Of a stretch of DNA of 5,113 nucleotides, positions 4,452-5,113 are shown piece by piece. This DNA comes from Gallionella sp. (GTDB lineage Bacteria > Pseudomonadota > Gammaproteobacteria > Burkholderiales > Gallionellaceae). Positions within the stretch are counted from its first letter, which is position 1. The number at the start of each line of letters is the position of its first letter. The notes beneath the pieces were generated by a model. The model ran no database searches, was not told where the DNA came from, and was given only the letters and a program-made list of their open reading frames with translations. The stretch spans positions 1-5,113 of the forward strand of contig JAUYGW010000116.1 in the NCBI GenBank assembly GCA_030690245.1, read 5' to 3'. A program made the translations under genes and the position numbers.

Positions 4452-5113
4452 ATGCTGATTACCGAATACCGACTGGAGCTCGCCATCCAGGCGCTGCGTG
4501 CCATCCTGCCGCTGGCGCACCCCGCCGACACCACGCTGCGCTATTTTTTCAAGGACGAGCGCATCGGCTCGAATGAACGTGAACTGGTCGCCGAGACCGT
4601 GTTCGGCGTATTGCGCCATCGCCTGCTGCTTGAAATCACCTGCGCCGGCAACGCTACCCCGCGCCGCATGGCGCTCGCCTGGCTGGTCAGGTTCGGCGGC
4701 TATAACCTGCGTGAAATTGAACCGGTATTGAAGCACGACGAGAAGGAATGGCTCTCCACGGTGAAGGGCGTGAAAGTCGATGACCTGCCGTTGCCGGTGC
4801 GGGCCGAACTGCCGGAATGGCTGGTGGAAAAAATGCATGCCTCCTATTCCGATGAAGACATTCTCGCCATCGGCCTGTCCATGCAGCAAGGCGCGCCGCT
4901 GGACATTCGCGTCAACACCCTGCTCGCCAAACGCGGCGATGTGCTGCAACTGCTGCACGATAAGAATATCGAAGCCGCCGCCACCCCCTACTCACCCGTC
5001 GGCATCCGCCTCAAGGAAAAAATCCCGCTGAATAAAGACGCGCTGTTCACCGAAGGCAAGATAGAAGTGCAGGACGAAGGCAGCCAGTTGCTCGGCTTCC
5101 TGCTCGCGCCGAA
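4452..5113 (+). CDS. RsmB/NOP-family rRNA (cytosine-C5)-methyltransferase, N-terminal part
   Basis: The 220 codons visible before the right edge match the N-terminal half of RsmB/NOP-family SAM-dependent m5C methyltransferases, which modify 16S rRNA. Residues 1-140 are a helical NusB-like RNA-binding region (RELVAETVFGVLRHR at 43-57, then ALAWLVRFG). PLDIRVNTLLAK (149-160) marks the start of the methyltransferase part, followed by TPYSPVGIRL (178-187) and the family signature EVQDEGSQL (205-213), which precedes the SAM-binding region. The SAM motifs and the two catalytic cysteines lie beyond the window; full length is expected to be about 420-430. The ATG at 4452 fits the family N-terminus, but only a weak AGAAG (4436-4440) precedes it. 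It may be RsmB itself or the second RsmB-like paralogue common in betaproteobacteria, so I give no symbol. Confidence 0.9.
   Translation, partial: MLITEYRLELAIQALRAILPLAHPADTTLRYFFKDERIGSNERELVAETVFGVLRHRLLLEITCAGNATPRRMALAWLVRFGGYNLREIEPVLKHDEKEWLSTVKGVKVDDLPLPVRAELPEWLVEKMHASYSDEDILAIGLSMQQGAPLDIRVNTLLAKRGDVLQLLHDKNIEAAATPYSPVGIRLKEKIPLNKDALFTEGKIEVQDEGSQLLGFLLAP

Noticed and set aside
4434..4958. Minus-strand open frame of 174 codons
   Set aside because: It is antisense to the methyltransferase, whose frame carries clear family motifs; the antisense protein has no recognisable domain.

Overview
The window looks like chromosomal DNA of a betaproteobacterium. A Nitrosomonadales or Gallionellaceae-type relative is my guess from the style of the proteins and the divergent pmbA/yjgA pair; the taxonomic call is inference, not proof. 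Most of it is housekeeping sequence: six protein-coding genes, two of them cut by the window edges. No transposase, phage gene, CRISPR array, tRNA or rRNA is visible.

Layout from left to right. Positions 1-554 (minus strand) hold the first 184 codons of glyA, serine hydroxymethyltransferase. It diverges from a small thioredoxin-fold [2Fe-2S] ferredoxin (800-1126, plus). A 437-base non-coding stretch (1127-1563) follows. It is rich in hairpins and ends in a strong plus-strand Rho-independent terminator. Its last ~125 bases look like an independent small RNA with a pyrimidine-rich loop. pmbA (tldE) runs on the minus strand (1564-2946) and diverges from yjgA/darP (3026-3727, plus), a 50S-subunit assembly factor. 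A short bacteriohemerythrin gene (3804-4223, minus) converges on yjgA. It looks AT-richer than its neighbours and lacks one of the seven usual iron-ligand residues. A 228-base divergent region holding a 14-bp palindrome set between 9-bp direct repeats leads to the start of an RsmB/NOP-type rRNA cytosine-C5 methyltransferase (4452 to the window end, plus).

The genes do not form one pathway. They are single-gene units: one-carbon metabolism (glyA), electron transfer or Fe-S chemistry (ferredoxin), peptide processing and protein quality control (pmbA, with TldD elsewhere), ribosome maturation (yjgA and the methyltransferase), and O2 or redox sensing or carriage (hemerythrin). Every divergent gap carries plausible sigma70-like elements. 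The material that ordinary gene annotation does not explain is in the gaps: the candidate sRNA at about 1424-1548, the hairpin upstream of yjgA that covers a Shine-Dalgarno-like AAGG, and the palindrome/direct-repeat cluster upstream of the hemerythrin gene.
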